NCBI RefSeq assembly: GCF_025822245.1
Contig: NZ_JACKTL010000028.1
Coordinates: 1 to 64,000, forward strand
Reading direction: 5' to 3'
DNA: 64,000 nucleotides
DNA from: Mycolicibacterium hodleri
GTDB lineage: Bacteria > Actinomycetota > Actinomycetes > Mycobacteriales > Mycobacteriaceae
Under the pieces are notes generated by a model. It worked only from the letters and a program-made list of their open reading frames with translations, ran no database searches and was not told where the DNA came from. The position numbers were made by a program, and so were the translations under genes. Positions 37,450 to 45,798 of this stretch are shown here, piece by piece; the stretch's first letter is position 1, and the number at the start of each line of letters is the position of its first letter.

Positions 37450-37819
37450 TGCAGTACCGCTGGTCGGTCGGGGTGGGATACCCCTCGCCTTCGAAGACGT
37501 GACCGAGGTGGCTGTGGCAGTTCGCGCACAGGACTTCGACGCGGTGCATGCCACCCGAGTCGTCGGTCTTCAAGATGACGGCGTCCGAATCGGCGGGATC
37601 GAAGAAAGACGGCCAGCCGCAATGAGATTCGAACTTCTCAGTGCTGCGGAAGATCTCCGCACCGCACGCTCGACACTGGTAGACGCCCTCGGTCTTGGTG
37701 TCGGTGTACTCCCCGACGAACGGACGCTCGGTGCCGGCCTGACGCAGCACGGCGAACTCCTGGGGCGAGAGCTTCTTGCGCCATTCGTCGTCGGTCAGCT
37801 GAACTTTCGGAGCGGTCAT
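37412..37819 (-). CDS. msrB: Peptide methionine-R-sulfoxide reductase
   Basis: The 135-residue enzyme reduces methionine-R-sulfoxide in proteins. The zinc site is formed by two CxxC pairs (Cys49/Cys52 in YQCRACG, Cys98/Cys101 in LCANCHSH). The catalytic Cys123 is in RYCINSISM. The conserved HCGWPSF and HLGHVF motifs are also present. The start overlaps the aftC stop by 4 bp (ATGA), so it is translated with aftC. Its 3' end overlaps the GGDEF-EAL gene on the other strand, so the two messages would be antisense to each other over 38 bp. It corresponds to Rv2674. Confidence 0.96.
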   Translation of the reverse strand: MTAPKVQLTDDEWRKKLSPQEFAVLRQAGTERPFVGEYTDTKTEGVYQCRACGAEIFRSTEKFESHCGWPSFFDPADSDAVILKTDDSGGMHRVEVLCANCHSHLGHVFEGEGYPTPTDQRYCINSISMKLVPST

Positions 37820-39102
37820 CTCTCCACGCTAGCGCGGTCGCGATCCGTCGTCATCCACGGCGGGTCGATGCCGTCGTCGAGCCTGCCGTCGGCCTTGGCG
37901 TCCAGATAGCGGAAGTACAGCACGCAGAACACGACGACGAGCATCAGCGACCACCCGTAGGTGATCTTCATGTACTCCAGGAAGCGTCCCGTCGTCAGCC
38001 AGTGGATCAAGAGCCAGCGGTCCATCGTCATGAAGCCGTAGATCGCCAGCCACGCCACCCAGTTCCGGATCACCGAGTTGGGCAGCACCACCGACATGAG
38101 GAACGGGAACAGCATCATCGAGTAGTAGCCCTGGCCCAGTGAGGTGACCAGGAACGTCGCGATCAACAGCACGCCGGACGAGGTGACCATCCAGAACAGC
38201 TGGTCGCGCTCCCGGTAGTACCGGTAGAGCAGCCACAGACTGCCGACCGCAAGGGCCAGGAAGATCACCCGCAGCAGCAGGATCAGCCACGACGGCAGGC
38301 CGTAGTAGATCCCGTTGCCCTGGATCGAGCTGTTGAAGTAGTCGCGCACCGAGAGGATGTACGGCACGGTGTTGCGCACGAATCCCATCGGGTCGCTGAC
38401 CAGTGGCCACGCGGCGACGTTGAACAGCAGCGGCACCCCGAATGCCGGCACCAGCGCCCTCCACTGGCGGTTGAGGACCGGAAGCAGCAGCAGGGGCGCC
38501 AGGGACGGTTTGACCACCAGGGTCAGCCCGATGGCGGCGCCGGCGAGCCATTCGTGGCCGACCTTGCCGCTCAGCAGCCACCGCAGGAACAGCACTTCGC
38601 CGAGCAGGATGCACCCGTTGATGTTGGTGAACACCAGCGTGCTGGTGACGCTCTCGGTGCAGAACATCGCCAGCAGCAGGGCGGGCGCGGCCACCGATGC
38701 CAGGGAGAACTTGAACAGCCGCAGCAGGAAGTACGCGGCCAGCAGGATGGCGACGGTGTTGAAGGTGATGAACCAGTACCGCGACGCGTCGACGGGCAGG
38801 TAGCCGAACGGGGCGAGCAGCAGCGTTCCGCCCGGTGGGTACAGGTAATGCGGGTCCACCTGGTCGAAGTGCTCGTTGTAGATGTCGAGCCCAAGCTTGA
38901 AGTTGATGACCGCCCGGTACACGGGCCCGAAGTCGTCGGTGATGTAGCCGTTGGTGGCCAGCACGTAGCTGCGATGGACGATCGACAGGATGGCAACCGG
39001 CCACAGCACCGAGCGCAGAACGTGCGTGACATTCGGCGGTGAGGTGCGGGGTCGGAATGCGTTCGTCAACGTGTCAGGTACCGCCACCAGCGCACCGTAC
39101 AC
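37816..39102 (-). CDS. aftC: Alpha-(1->3)-arabinofuranosyltransferase AftC
   Basis: The 428-residue GT-C-fold glycosyltransferase uses decaprenyl-phospho-arabinose to place alpha-1,3 branches in arabinogalactan and lipoarabinomannan. About ten to eleven membrane helices are visible. The catalytic Asp region NGYITDDFGPVYRA lies in the first periplasmic loop, followed by DPHYLYPPGGTLL. The GTG at 39102 (YGALVAVPDT) reproduces the M. tuberculosis N-terminus (YGALV), so I prefer it to a GTG at 39087. It is followed by msrB and preceded by the secreted hydrolase-like gene on the same strand. It corresponds to Rv2673. Confidence 0.94.
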   Translation of the reverse strand: MYGALVAVPDTLTNAFRPRTSPPNVTHVLRSVLWPVAILSIVHRSYVLATNGYITDDFGPVYRAVINFKLGLDIYNEHFDQVDPHYLYPPGGTLLLAPFGYLPVDASRYWFITFNTVAILLAAYFLLRLFKFSLASVAAPALLLAMFCTESVTSTLVFTNINGCILLGEVLFLRWLLSGKVGHEWLAGAAIGLTLVVKPSLAPLLLLPVLNRQWRALVPAFGVPLLFNVAAWPLVSDPMGFVRNTVPYILSVRDYFNSSIQGNGIYYGLPSWLILLLRVIFLALAVGSLWLLYRYYRERDQLFWMVTSSGVLLIATFLVTSLGQGYYSMMLFPFLMSVVLPNSVIRNWVAWLAIYGFMTMDRWLLIHWLTTGRFLEYMKITYGWSLMLVVVFCVLYFRYLDAKADGRLDDGIDPPWMTTDRDRASVER

Positions 39103-39122
39103 CGGACGCCGCGGGCGTCGAG

Positions 39123-40691
39123 CTAGGCGGGGCAGTACGTGTCGGTCTCGGGAACCTTGCCGGTGCGGAGGTAGGACAGCACGGGTGGGACGGCGCACGT
39201 CGAGTAGATGCTGGCTCCGTGGCCGACGCCCTGCCACATCACGCGGCGGTTCGCCGCGCCGGAGTTGATGATCGTCGCCGCGACGGCGGCCACGCCCTCG
39301 TTGCCGACGATCGGGTCGTTCTGCACGCCGAGCAGCAGCACGGGGATCTTCAGGTTCTGCGGGTCCGGCGGTGTCGAACCACTGGGCCAGGCAAGGCAAT
39401 TGACCATGTCGAGGGCGCCGACGGTGCCGAATTCGGGGTAGAGCTTGCCCCATTCGACGACGAGCTCGCGCACTCGGTCGGGTGTCGGTCGGTTGAGTGC
39501 GTCGCTGCAGCCGTTGACGAATTGACCGTCGGTCTCGCGCTCGGTCTGAGCGTCGTTGATCAACGCGTTGAGTCCGGTGACGTCGCCGTTGCGGGCCGCG
39601 GCGAGGGTGGTGGCCAGTGCGGTGGTCGACGCCACGAAGTCGCCGCGTGGGAACGCCAGAGCGGTGGCGATTGCGTCGGTGAGCGCGGCCACCGAGGCAC
39701 CGGCGGGGCCGGTGCCTTGGCGGGCGTCGGCGAGCATGGCGTCGACGGCGCCCTTCGGGTCGGGGCCCAGTGGGCAGGACGAGGCGGCGCACTGCGCGGC
39801 GAACGCGGTGAGCGCCGCCTGCTGACCCTTGACCTTCTGCTCCGCCCTGGCTTCGGCGGCGATGCCCAGCGGCAGCGGGGAGTCGAGGACCAGCCGGGAC
39901 ACCTTGTTCGGGTGTGAACCGGCGTAGGCGAGGGCGACCTGCGCGCCGTTGCCGACGCCGAGCAGGGCGAGGGTGGGGACGTCCCAGGTGCTGCGCAACC
40001 GCTCGAGATCCTCGGCGGCGTGGGCGTTGTCGTAGGAGGAGTCGCCGGGGGCGAGTGCGTCGGTGCAGCTCTGGGTGGCCGTCTGGACGATGGCGGTGAG
40101 GTTGGCGACGGGATCGTTTCCGGAGGCGAACTGCGCCTGGTCGAGCATCTCCTGGCGGCTGTAGAGGTCACGGCAGTCCAGTGCGCCCGACAGGCCGAGG
40201 CCGCGACGGTCGACGGCGACGATCGGGTTGGTCTTCAGGACGTCGGCGCCGCCGCGGGACAGCCACACCGGCAGCTGCGTGGAGGACGGCAGGTCGCTGC
40301 CGGTCGTCATGACCAGTGGCCCGGCGTCGGCGGGCGTGGCGGCCGACTTGGCGCGGACCACGCCGATGGTGAGCGTGCCGGTGGCGCCGTTGATGGGGTC
40401 GACGTCGGCGTCGTAGGTGGCGCAGTCCAGGCTCACGCCGGGAACGGGGGCGACGGCGGCCTGGGAGAACGTGCGGGCCGTGCAGTCCTGCCACGTCAGA
40501 TCGTTCTTGGGCGCCTCGACGGCGGGAGGTCCCGCCGCGGCGGGCGTGGTCTCGGGTGCGCCTTGTGGGCCGGCGCCCGTGTCGGTGGCGAAGCGGGGGT
40601 TGGCGGCGAGTCCCGGCGAGCAGCCGGCCAGGACGACAGCCGCGACGGCGGGCAGACAGAGGGCCCTGAGCAGCTGAGGATGCCGACGCAT
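39123..40691 (-). CDS. Lipoprotein of the alpha/beta-hydrolase (TAP/SlpD-like) family, possibly inactive
   Basis: The 522-residue protein has a lipoprotein signal (PAVAAVVLAGCS, lipobox Cys near residue 23), a Pro/Ala-rich linker and an alpha/beta-hydrolase domain with a TAP-like C-terminus (IPVLLLGVQNDPIVGNE, GVGHGASIYS). Family members are secreted tripeptidyl peptidases. At the nucleophile elbow this protein reads LGVGNGAQVAL, so the expected Ser is Asn. The Asp and His motifs are kept. If correct it would be a non-classical or non-catalytic relative. The M. tuberculosis gene at this place is Rv2672; I recall it as a secreted protease. It lies 20 bp upstream of aftC. Confidence 0.82.
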   Translation of the reverse strand: MRRHPQLLRALCLPAVAAVVLAGCSPGLAANPRFATDTGAGPQGAPETTPAAAGPPAVEAPKNDLTWQDCTARTFSQAAVAPVPGVSLDCATYDADVDPINGATGTLTIGVVRAKSAATPADAGPLVMTTGSDLPSSTQLPVWLSRGGADVLKTNPIVAVDRRGLGLSGALDCRDLYSRQEMLDQAQFASGNDPVANLTAIVQTATQSCTDALAPGDSSYDNAHAAEDLERLRSTWDVPTLALLGVGNGAQVALAYAGSHPNKVSRLVLDSPLPLGIAAEARAEQKVKGQQAALTAFAAQCAASSCPLGPDPKGAVDAMLADARQGTGPAGASVAALTDAIATALAFPRGDFVASTTALATTLAAARNGDVTGLNALINDAQTERETDGQFVNGCSDALNRPTPDRVRELVVEWGKLYPEFGTVGALDMVNCLAWPSGSTPPDPQNLKIPVLLLGVQNDPIVGNEGVAAVAATIINSGAANRRVMWQGVGHGASIYSTCAVPPVLSYLRTGKVPETDTYCPA

Positions 40692-40716
40692 GGGGACCAC
40701 ATTAGCGATCGGCGAG

Positions 40717-41520
40717 CTACTCCCCGCCCAGCCCGTCCTTGACGTAGCGCGTGTACAGATAGCCCTCGTCGTCGGTCAAGAGGTGGCTGCGGCGCATCCG
40801 GGTGTGCGCTTCCCCCGACCCGGAGGAGATGCGGCGGGCCCCGCCACCCACCAGGATCGGCGCGATCGTGATGCACAGCTCGTCGACGAGGTCGTGCTCG
40901 GTGAGCAGGCTGATCAGCGACGGTCCGCCTTCGGACAGCACCCGCAACAGCCTGCGTCCCGCGAAGGTCGAGAGCACGACCGCGGGGTCGACGCGGTCGG
41001 GGTGAGCGCCGGATGCGTCGATCACCTCGGCGGTCGAGCCGAAGCGGGCTTGGGCGTCCGGCACGGTGTCGTGGCAGGTCACGATCAGTGGTGGTACCTC
41101 GGTGCGCGTGAAGATCCTCGCGTCGTGCTCGAAGTCGGCGGTATGGGTGACGACGGCGATCGGCGGCACCTCGGTCTGACCTCGACCCTGCCGTTCGCGG
41201 CGCTCGGCCAGCGACATCTGGGCGCCGGAATAGTTCTCGATGCGCACGGTGGAGGCGCCCACGAGGATGACGTCCGCTTCTTGCCTCATGCGGGAGAACA
41301 GGGCGCGGTCACCGGGTCCGGCCAGACCGCCGGCCTTGCCGTCGTCGGTGGCGCCGCCGTCGAGGCTGGCGATCATGTTGGCCCGCACCCAGCAGCGGTC
41401 GAGATTCTCCGGGTAGGAGTAGAACGCGGCGAGCCGGCCGTCGTCGGTGCCGAACCCGCTGCCCAGGGGGCCTAGCTCTGTGAGCTCAGTCGCAGCATCG
41501 GGATCGGACACGTTGACCAT
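40717..41520 (-). CDS. RibD C-terminal-type pyrimidine reductase family protein
   Basis: The 267-residue dihydrofolate-reductase-fold protein resembles the reductase half of RibD. It has VRANMIASLDGGATDDGKAGGLAG, ADVILVGASTVRIENY and the GGPSLISLLTEHDLVDELCITIAPILVGGG segment. The deaminase half is missing, as for mycobacterial Rv2671. That protein has been discussed as a surrogate dihydrofolate reductase, so riboflavin synthesis is not assured. The ATG at 41520 is 26 bp from the divergent zapE start, so the promoter region is very short. It precedes the aftC cluster on the same strand. Confidence 0.88.
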   Translation of the reverse strand: MVNVSDPDAATELTELGPLGSGFGTDDGRLAAFYSYPENLDRCWVRANMIASLDGGATDDGKAGGLAGPGDRALFSRMRQEADVILVGASTVRIENYSGAQMSLAERRERQGRGQTEVPPIAVVTHTADFEHDARIFTRTEVPPLIVTCHDTVPDAQARFGSTAEVIDASGAHPDRVDPAVVLSTFAGRRLLRVLSEGGPSLISLLTEHDLVDELCITIAPILVGGGARRISSGSGEAHTRMRRSHLLTDDEGYLYTRYVKDGLGGE

Positions 41521-41545
41521 TGCAGCACGTCGATACAGTTTCCTC

Positions 41546-42580
41546 ATGTCTGGGGCCAGCGACGTCGACCATCTCACCGATCGGCACCCGAAGGTGACCC
41601 CCGAGCGACTGGTCGCGGGGCTAGTGCCCCCGCCCACGTTCGCCGACGTCGCCTTCGACACCTACCGACCGGATCCGGGCGAGCCGTCGCAGTCGGCCGC
41701 GGTGCAGAAGTGTCGCGACTTCTGCGAGCAGGCGGTGCAGCGTCGTGCCGGCAAGAAGAAGATGTTCGGCAAGCGAGAGGTGTTGCCCGGTGTCGGGGTG
41801 TACCTCGACGGCGGCTTCGGCGTCGGCAAGACGCACCTGTTGGCGTCGACGTACTACGCGTTGCGGGCCGCCGACGCCGGCCCGGCGGCGTTCGCGACGT
41901 TCGGCGAGCTGACGCAGCTGGCCGGGGTGTTCGGGTTCGTCGAGTGCATCGAGTTGCTCTCCGGGTACGTGGTGGTGTGCATCGACGAATTCGAACTCGA
42001 CGACCCTGGCAACACGACCCTGATCTCGCGCCTGCTCTCGGCGCTGGTGGAGCGCGGGGTGTCGGTCGCGGCGACGTCGAACACCCTGCCCGAGCAGCTG
42101 GGCGAGGGCAGGTTCGCCGCGCAGGACTTCCTGCGCGAGATCAACACTCTGGCAGGCATCTTCACCACGGTGCGGATCGAGGGCCCGGACTACCGGCACC
42201 GCGACCTGCCGCCCGCGCCGGTGCCGCCGTCCGACGACGAGGTGCGCAGCGAGGCCACCGGCGTGGCGGGTGCGACGCTCGACGACTTCGACGCGCTGTG
42301 CGCCCATCTGGCGACCATGCACCCGTCGAGGTATCAGGCGCTGATCGAGGGTGTCTCGGAAGTATTCATCACCGGGGTCCATCCGCTCGACGACCAGAGT
42401 GTCGCGCTGCGGCTGGTGTCGCTGACCGACCGGCTGTACGACGCGGGAATCCCGGTGGTGGCCTCGGGGACCAAGCTCGACACGGTCTTCAGCGAGGAGA
42501 TGTTGGCGGGGGGCTTCCGGAAGAAGTACCTGCGCGCGACGTCGCGGCTGCTGGCCCTGACCGCCGCCGGAGGGCGCTAG
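41546..42580 (+). CDS. zapE: ZapE/AFG1-family ATPase
   Basis: The 344-residue AAA+-like ATPase has Walker A DGGFGVGKTHLL near residue 92 and Walker B VVVCIDEFELDDPGN near 144, with the sensor region AATSNTLPEQLG. ZapE proteins act in cell division in E. coli and the family also has mitochondrial AFG1. In mycobacteria (Rv2670c) the role is not established. The ATG at 41546 begins with SGASDVDHLTDRHP and gives the family length. It is divergent from the ribD-like gene and overlaps the convergent acetyltransferase gene by 4 bp. Confidence 0.9.
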   Translation: MSGASDVDHLTDRHPKVTPERLVAGLVPPPTFADVAFDTYRPDPGEPSQSAAVQKCRDFCEQAVQRRAGKKKMFGKREVLPGVGVYLDGGFGVGKTHLLASTYYALRAADAGPAAFATFGELTQLAGVFGFVECIELLSGYVVVCIDEFELDDPGNTTLISRLLSALVERGVSVAATSNTLPEQLGEGRFAAQDFLREINTLAGIFTTVRIEGPDYRHRDLPPAPVPPSDDEVRSEATGVAGATLDDFDALCAHLATMHPSRYQALIEGVSEVFITGVHPLDDQSVALRLVSLTDRLYDAGIPVVASGTKLDTVFSEEMLAGGFRKKYLRATSRLLALTAAGGR

Positions 42581-43113
42581 CCCGACAGCGGGTGCACCAT
42601 CACGTAGTCGTCTTCGATGCGGCCGCCGAGCCGGAACGTCTTGGTCCCGTTGATCTGGAAGCCGTGCTTGGCGTAGAAGCGTTGGGCGCGTTGGTTTTCC
42701 TGGTTGACCCCTAGCCAGACGCAGGCCGCGCCGAGTGCGCGCGACGCGTCGAGCGCCGCGGTCATGATCGCCGCCGAGACGCCGGCGCCGTGGGCGTCGG
42801 GCAGTACGTACATCTTGGAGAGCTCGACGGCGGGCCGCTGGGGGACCGCCTTCTGAACGTCGGCGTCAGCCACCACGCCGCGAATCAGCATGCCGTAGCC
42901 AGAGATTCGCGCGTCCTCACGGGCAATGAGCACCACCCGGTCGGGGTCGGCGAGGTAGTCGCGAAAGCGCGCCGCGGAGAGGTTCTCGGCGACGAATGCG
43001 GCGATGTCGTCCGCTCCCGCCGACGGCGGACACGCCAACGGGAACGTACGAGCGGCGACGTCGGCGAGCTCGGTCAGATCGGCCTCGGCGGCCGGTGTCA
43101 CCTCGGGGGACAT
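42577..43113 (-). CDS. GNAT-family N-acetyltransferase
   Basis: The 178-residue protein has the GNAT fold: AVELSKMYVLPDAHGAGVSAAIMTAALD gives motif A with an unusual GAGVS in place of the common Q/RxxGxG/A loop, and RFYAKHGFQINGTKTF gives motif B. The acceptor is unknown; protein or small-molecule acetylation are both possible. No signal peptide or membrane helix is seen. The position corresponds to Rv2669. Confidence 0.87.
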   Translation of the reverse strand: MSPEVTPAAEADLTELADVAARTFPLACPPSAGADDIAAFVAENLSAARFRDYLADPDRVVLIAREDARISGYGMLIRGVVADADVQKAVPQRPAVELSKMYVLPDAHGAGVSAAIMTAALDASRALGAACVWLGVNQENQRAQRFYAKHGFQINGTKTFRLGGRIEDDYVMVHPLSG

Positions 43114-43120
43114 GCGAGGG

Positions 43121-43621
43121 TCAGTAGAGATTCCACTGCGCGAGGTGGGTGCCCGTCGACTTGTCGAGAAGCACGACGTTGGTGACGAGGTCTCGGTAGA
43201 CGTCCCAATAGACCCCTCCGCTGACCGTGGCGCCCGGCGGCGCGTTCTGCAACAGCGCGCGAAGGTCGTCGGGCACGTCGGTGTTGCGCGGCTTGTACGC
43301 GTCGGCGATCGGCGTGACGCCCTCGAAGTCGAAGAAGAGCGAGGTGATGTAGGGGTTGGGTGCCTTGATGACGTGGACGGTGACGTTGGCGCGGTACACC
43401 TGGTAGCGCGGTCCGCGTGGGGGATACCCGAATCCCGGTGGCACGTCGACCAGATCCACGCTGGTAACGGCGACGTCGGCCACCACGCTCATGTAGTCCA
43501 CGTGCAGGACCTCGCCGAGTCTGCCGATGGGGGCGACCGCCGCGGCGTCGGGCGCCGGTGACGCGAGAACTCCAGCGGTGACCGCCAATCCGGCGACCAT
43601 CATCGTGAACCAGCGACGCAT
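43121..43621 (-). CDS. Secreted MPT63-like (DUF1942) protein
   Basis: The 166-residue protein has a cleavable signal peptide (MRRWFTMMVAGLAVTAGVLASPAPDAAA) and a beta-sandwich domain with IGRLGEVLHVDYMSVVADVAV and the C-terminal GVYWDVYRDLVTNVVLLDKS. The order of strands and spacing resembles the secreted antigen MPT63 (DUF1942). The function of that family is unknown. An ATG at 43630 would add three residues. It corresponds to Rv2668 by position and is the last clearly syntenic gene of the backbone. Confidence 0.8.
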   Translation of the reverse strand: MRRWFTMMVAGLAVTAGVLASPAPDAAAVAPIGRLGEVLHVDYMSVVADVAVTSVDLVDVPPGFGYPPRGPRYQVYRANVTVHVIKAPNPYITSLFFDFEGVTPIADAYKPRNTDVPDDLRALLQNAPPGATVSGGVYWDVYRDLVTNVVLLDKSTGTHLAQWNLY

Positions 43622-43669
43622 GCCTCGCATGATTGCACACCGCCCCGTCACCGAGGGGGCGATCGGAGC

Positions 43670-44092
43670 TCAGGAGGCCCAGGGACCGACGCCGCCGACC
43701 TTCTCGATGCGGATCCGCGTCAGCAACCCGGCCGGGGAGTTCGGCGGCGGGAAGTGCTCGCTGGAGCCGAGCATGGCCTCGGCCAACTCCGTCAGCAACT
43801 CCGGGGCACCGCCCTCGACGATGCGTGCCGTCCCGGAGATCGACAGGTACGGGGCCTGCTGGCCGGGAGGCGTCGGACCGATGATGGTGACCGCGACCCG
43901 TCCGTCGCGTCGGATGTTGCGGGTCTTCTTGTACTCGTTGAGGTGCGCACTGACCAGCTCGTCACCGTCGGGCGTCGACTGCAGCGCCACCCATACGACC
44001 GACACCTGCGGGCTGCCGTCGGGGTTGATGGTGACCAGCGTGGCGTCGGCGCCGGGGCCAATCAGGGCGCGGGCGGAATCGTCGAGGTTCAT
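43670..44092 (-). CDS. F420/FMN-dependent PPOX-class split-barrel protein
   Basis: The 140-residue protein starts MNLDDSARALIGPGADATLVTINPDG. It has the split-barrel core with VSVVWVALQSTPDGDELVSAH, KTRNIRRDGRVAVTI and YLSISGTARIVEG, matching the small TIGR03618-like PPOX family of actinobacteria, many of which bind coenzyme F420. The cofactor cannot be settled from sequence alone. A start further upstream (44281) is possible but that stretch lacks family similarity and runs into the SRPBCC gene. Confidence 0.84.
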   Translation of the reverse strand: MNLDDSARALIGPGADATLVTINPDGSPQVSVVWVALQSTPDGDELVSAHLNEYKKTRNIRRDGRVAVTIIGPTPPGQQAPYLSISGTARIVEGGAPELLTELAEAMLGSSEHFPPPNSPAGLLTRIRIEKVGGVGPWAS

Positions 44093-44183
44093 GACTTCTT
44101 GTACCGCATCGGCGCGACTTTCATTCCCGTTGGTGCCCGCTAGGGAGTCGAGCGCCGCGACGATCTCGGATTCGACGGAGGGC

Positions 44184-44660
44184 TCAGGACCGTGGGTAGC
44201 CGCGGCGCACCGTCCGGTCGAGGATGCCGAGCGTGCCGCGCAGCGCCGTCTCGGAGATGACCGGGAAGATGCCGGAGTCACGCCACTTCTGGTGGATGTC
44301 GGACCAGTCGTAATACGACGTGACCAGGGTGGCGTCGCCGTCGGCCTCGAGCCGGTATCCGTAGACGTGGCCGATCGGCGGGTCGATCTGGCCGAGGATG
44401 GTCCAGGCGATCAACCGGTCCTTCTCGTAGTCGGTGATCGAGACGGTGACGTCGTACTTGCCCATCGGAAAGTCGTTGAGCGCTTCGCGATCCATGTGGA
44501 CGACGAAGCTGTCACCGCTGGCGGTGACGTGGTCGCCGTCGGCGTCCTGCAGCATTCCCGTCGCGTCGATCGCGACGTGACCCTGGGGGTCGCAGAGGAC
44601 GGAGAACACCTCTGCCGGCGGTGCGGCGATGGTGCGTTGGACTTCGATGCGGTCGGCCAT
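44184..44660 (-). CDS. SRPBCC (START-like) family protein
   Basis: The 158-residue protein has the helix-grip entry motif MADRIEVQRTIAAPPAEVFSVLCDPQGHVAID and a C-terminal helix SETALRGTLGILDRTV. It should form a hydrophobic ligand cavity of the polyketide-cyclase/START type. No ligand or reaction can be named. It is 91 bp upstream of the PPOX gene on the same strand, and they may be cotranscribed. Confidence 0.86.
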   Translation of the reverse strand: MADRIEVQRTIAAPPAEVFSVLCDPQGHVAIDATGMLQDADGDHVTASGDSFVVHMDREALNDFPMGKYDVTVSITDYEKDRLIAWTILGQIDPPIGHVYGYRLEADGDATLVTSYYDWSDIHQKWRDSGIFPVISETALRGTLGILDRTVRRGYPRS

Positions 44661-44690
44661 GACGTCGATCGTGTCAGACGCCGGCGCGTA

Positions 44691-45218
44691 TTAGGGCGTC
44701 GGCGCCTGTCCCGATGCCGCGGCCCGGGCGTTGAGCTGCGCCATGTACGCCTGCAGCTGCAGGCCCGCGAGCGCAGGTGCCAGGCCGGAGGCCTGGGGCG
44801 GGGGAGGTGCGTCGGTGAGCTGCCAGGCCTGGCAGCCGTTGGTCTTGAACGACTGGTCGGTGGGGTCGATCACGACGGTCTGCGGCTTCTTGGTCAAGGC
44901 GTTGTCGAGGGTCGCGCCGTCCGGGCCGAGGCGCTTCCAGAAGCACGTGCCGTCGCCGACGGGGCCCGCGGAGCTGTACACCCCGGGGGCGATGTCGGTG
45001 CCAACCGCATAGGTGCCGTCGGCGTCGATGGAGGTCTTGGGCCCGGCAGCGGGAGCGGGGACTGGTCCGGCTGCCGGAGTGGACGCCGGTCCGGCGGCCG
45101 GCGCCGCGGGCGGGGTGGGGACGGGCGTGTCGGACGGATCGGCCGACGCGATGCCGGGAAGCGCGCCTGCGACCGCCACGACGAGCGCTGCCGCGGTCAC
45201 TGCCTTCGTCACCCACAT
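44691..45218 (-). CDS. Secreted Pro/Ala-rich protein
   Basis: The 175-residue protein has a signal peptide (VTKAVTAAALVVAVAGALPG ending IASA), a low-complexity region of P/A/G repeats including four PAAGP-type units, and a compact domain (DGTYAVGTDIAPGVYSSAG ... DGTCFWKRLGPDG). The second half has two Cys (GTCFW and NGCQAW), probably a disulfide. I do not recognise a named family with certainty; small secreted mycobacterial proteins with a DGTYxVGxDIxPGxY domain are common. The Ala/Pro tail may anchor in or span the envelope. Confidence 0.72.
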   Translation of the reverse strand: MWVTKAVTAAALVVAVAGALPGIASADPSDTPVPTPPAAPAAGPASTPAAGPVPAPAAGPKTSIDADGTYAVGTDIAPGVYSSAGPVGDGTCFWKRLGPDGATLDNALTKKPQTVVIDPTDQSFKTNGCQAWQLTDAPPPPQASGLAPALAGLQLQAYMAQLNARAAASGQAPTP

Positions 45219-45228
45219 GCCCGACAGC

Positions 45229-45489
45229 TTAGACCGTCTTCACAAATGAGGGATCCACACGGGACGTGACGTCCGTCGTATTCGCCGACTCCGAGCTGGT
45301 CGTCCGCAAGATCGTGGCGAAGAAGGCAATGGCCATCATCTGGGCCACGGCCACCGCGAGCACCGGCCACACGGCGCCGGCGAGAATGCTCAGCCATCGC
45401 GGACGTCGCCCGCGGGAGGCGGTCAACACCGCCACCGTCGACGTCAGCATCCAGCCACCTAGGTAGCAATACAGCAATACACCGGTCAC
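45229..45489 (-). CDS. Small two-helix membrane protein
   Basis: The 86-residue protein begins at GTG 45489 (TGVLLYCYLGGWML) behind an AGGGGAC ribosome site. Two hydrophobic helices are visible, the first directly after the start and the second at WLSILAGAVWPVLAVAVAQMMAIAFFATIL. It ends in a polar tail. A start at 45600 would add a stretch without hydrophobic or conserved features. No family is recognised. It is close to but not overlapping the secreted-protein gene downstream. Confidence 0.5.
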   Translation of the reverse strand: MTGVLLYCYLGGWMLTSTVAVLTASRGRRPRWLSILAGAVWPVLAVAVAQMMAIAFFATILRTTSSESANTTDVTSRVDPSFVKTV

Positions 45490-45627
45490 ATGTCCCCTGA
45501 AGTTCGCTGACAGCGAATTTACTCTAGGGTAAGTTAGTTCGCGGTCGACGACGCCGTCAAGTACCGGAGAACGCGAGTCGGCCCGCCGCCACGGGGGCAA
45601 CGGGCCGACTCGAACGTGCGAAGAGAC

Positions 45628-45798
45628 CTACTTGAAGGCGTCCTTGACCTTTTCGCCGGCGTCCTTGAGGTTCGCCTTGACCTGGTCGACCTTGCCCTCG
45701 TTCTCGGTGCTCTTGTCCCCGGTGACCTTGCCGGAAGTTTCCTTGGCCTGGCCGCCCAAGTCCTCGACCTTGTTCTTCGCCTTGTCCAGAGCACTCAT
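45628..45798 (-). CDS. CsbD-family stress protein
   Basis: The 56-residue charged protein starts MSALDKAKNKVEDLGGQAKE and ends KDAGEKVKDAFK. It has the CsbD family repeat of Lys/Glu/Gly-rich amphipathic helices (GKVTGDKSTENEGKVDQVK). CsbD proteins accumulate in general stress response in Bacillus and are widespread in actinobacteria; a biochemical function is not known. The ATG at 45798 has GAGGAG eight to nine bases upstream. Confidence 0.85.
   Translation of the reverse strand: MSALDKAKNKVEDLGGQAKETSGKVTGDKSTENEGKVDQVKANLKDAGEKVKDAFK

Noticed and set aside
44092..44281. Extended N-terminus for the PPOX-type protein
   Set aside because: The extra 63 residues run into the next gene, lack similarity to the family and have no ribosome site.
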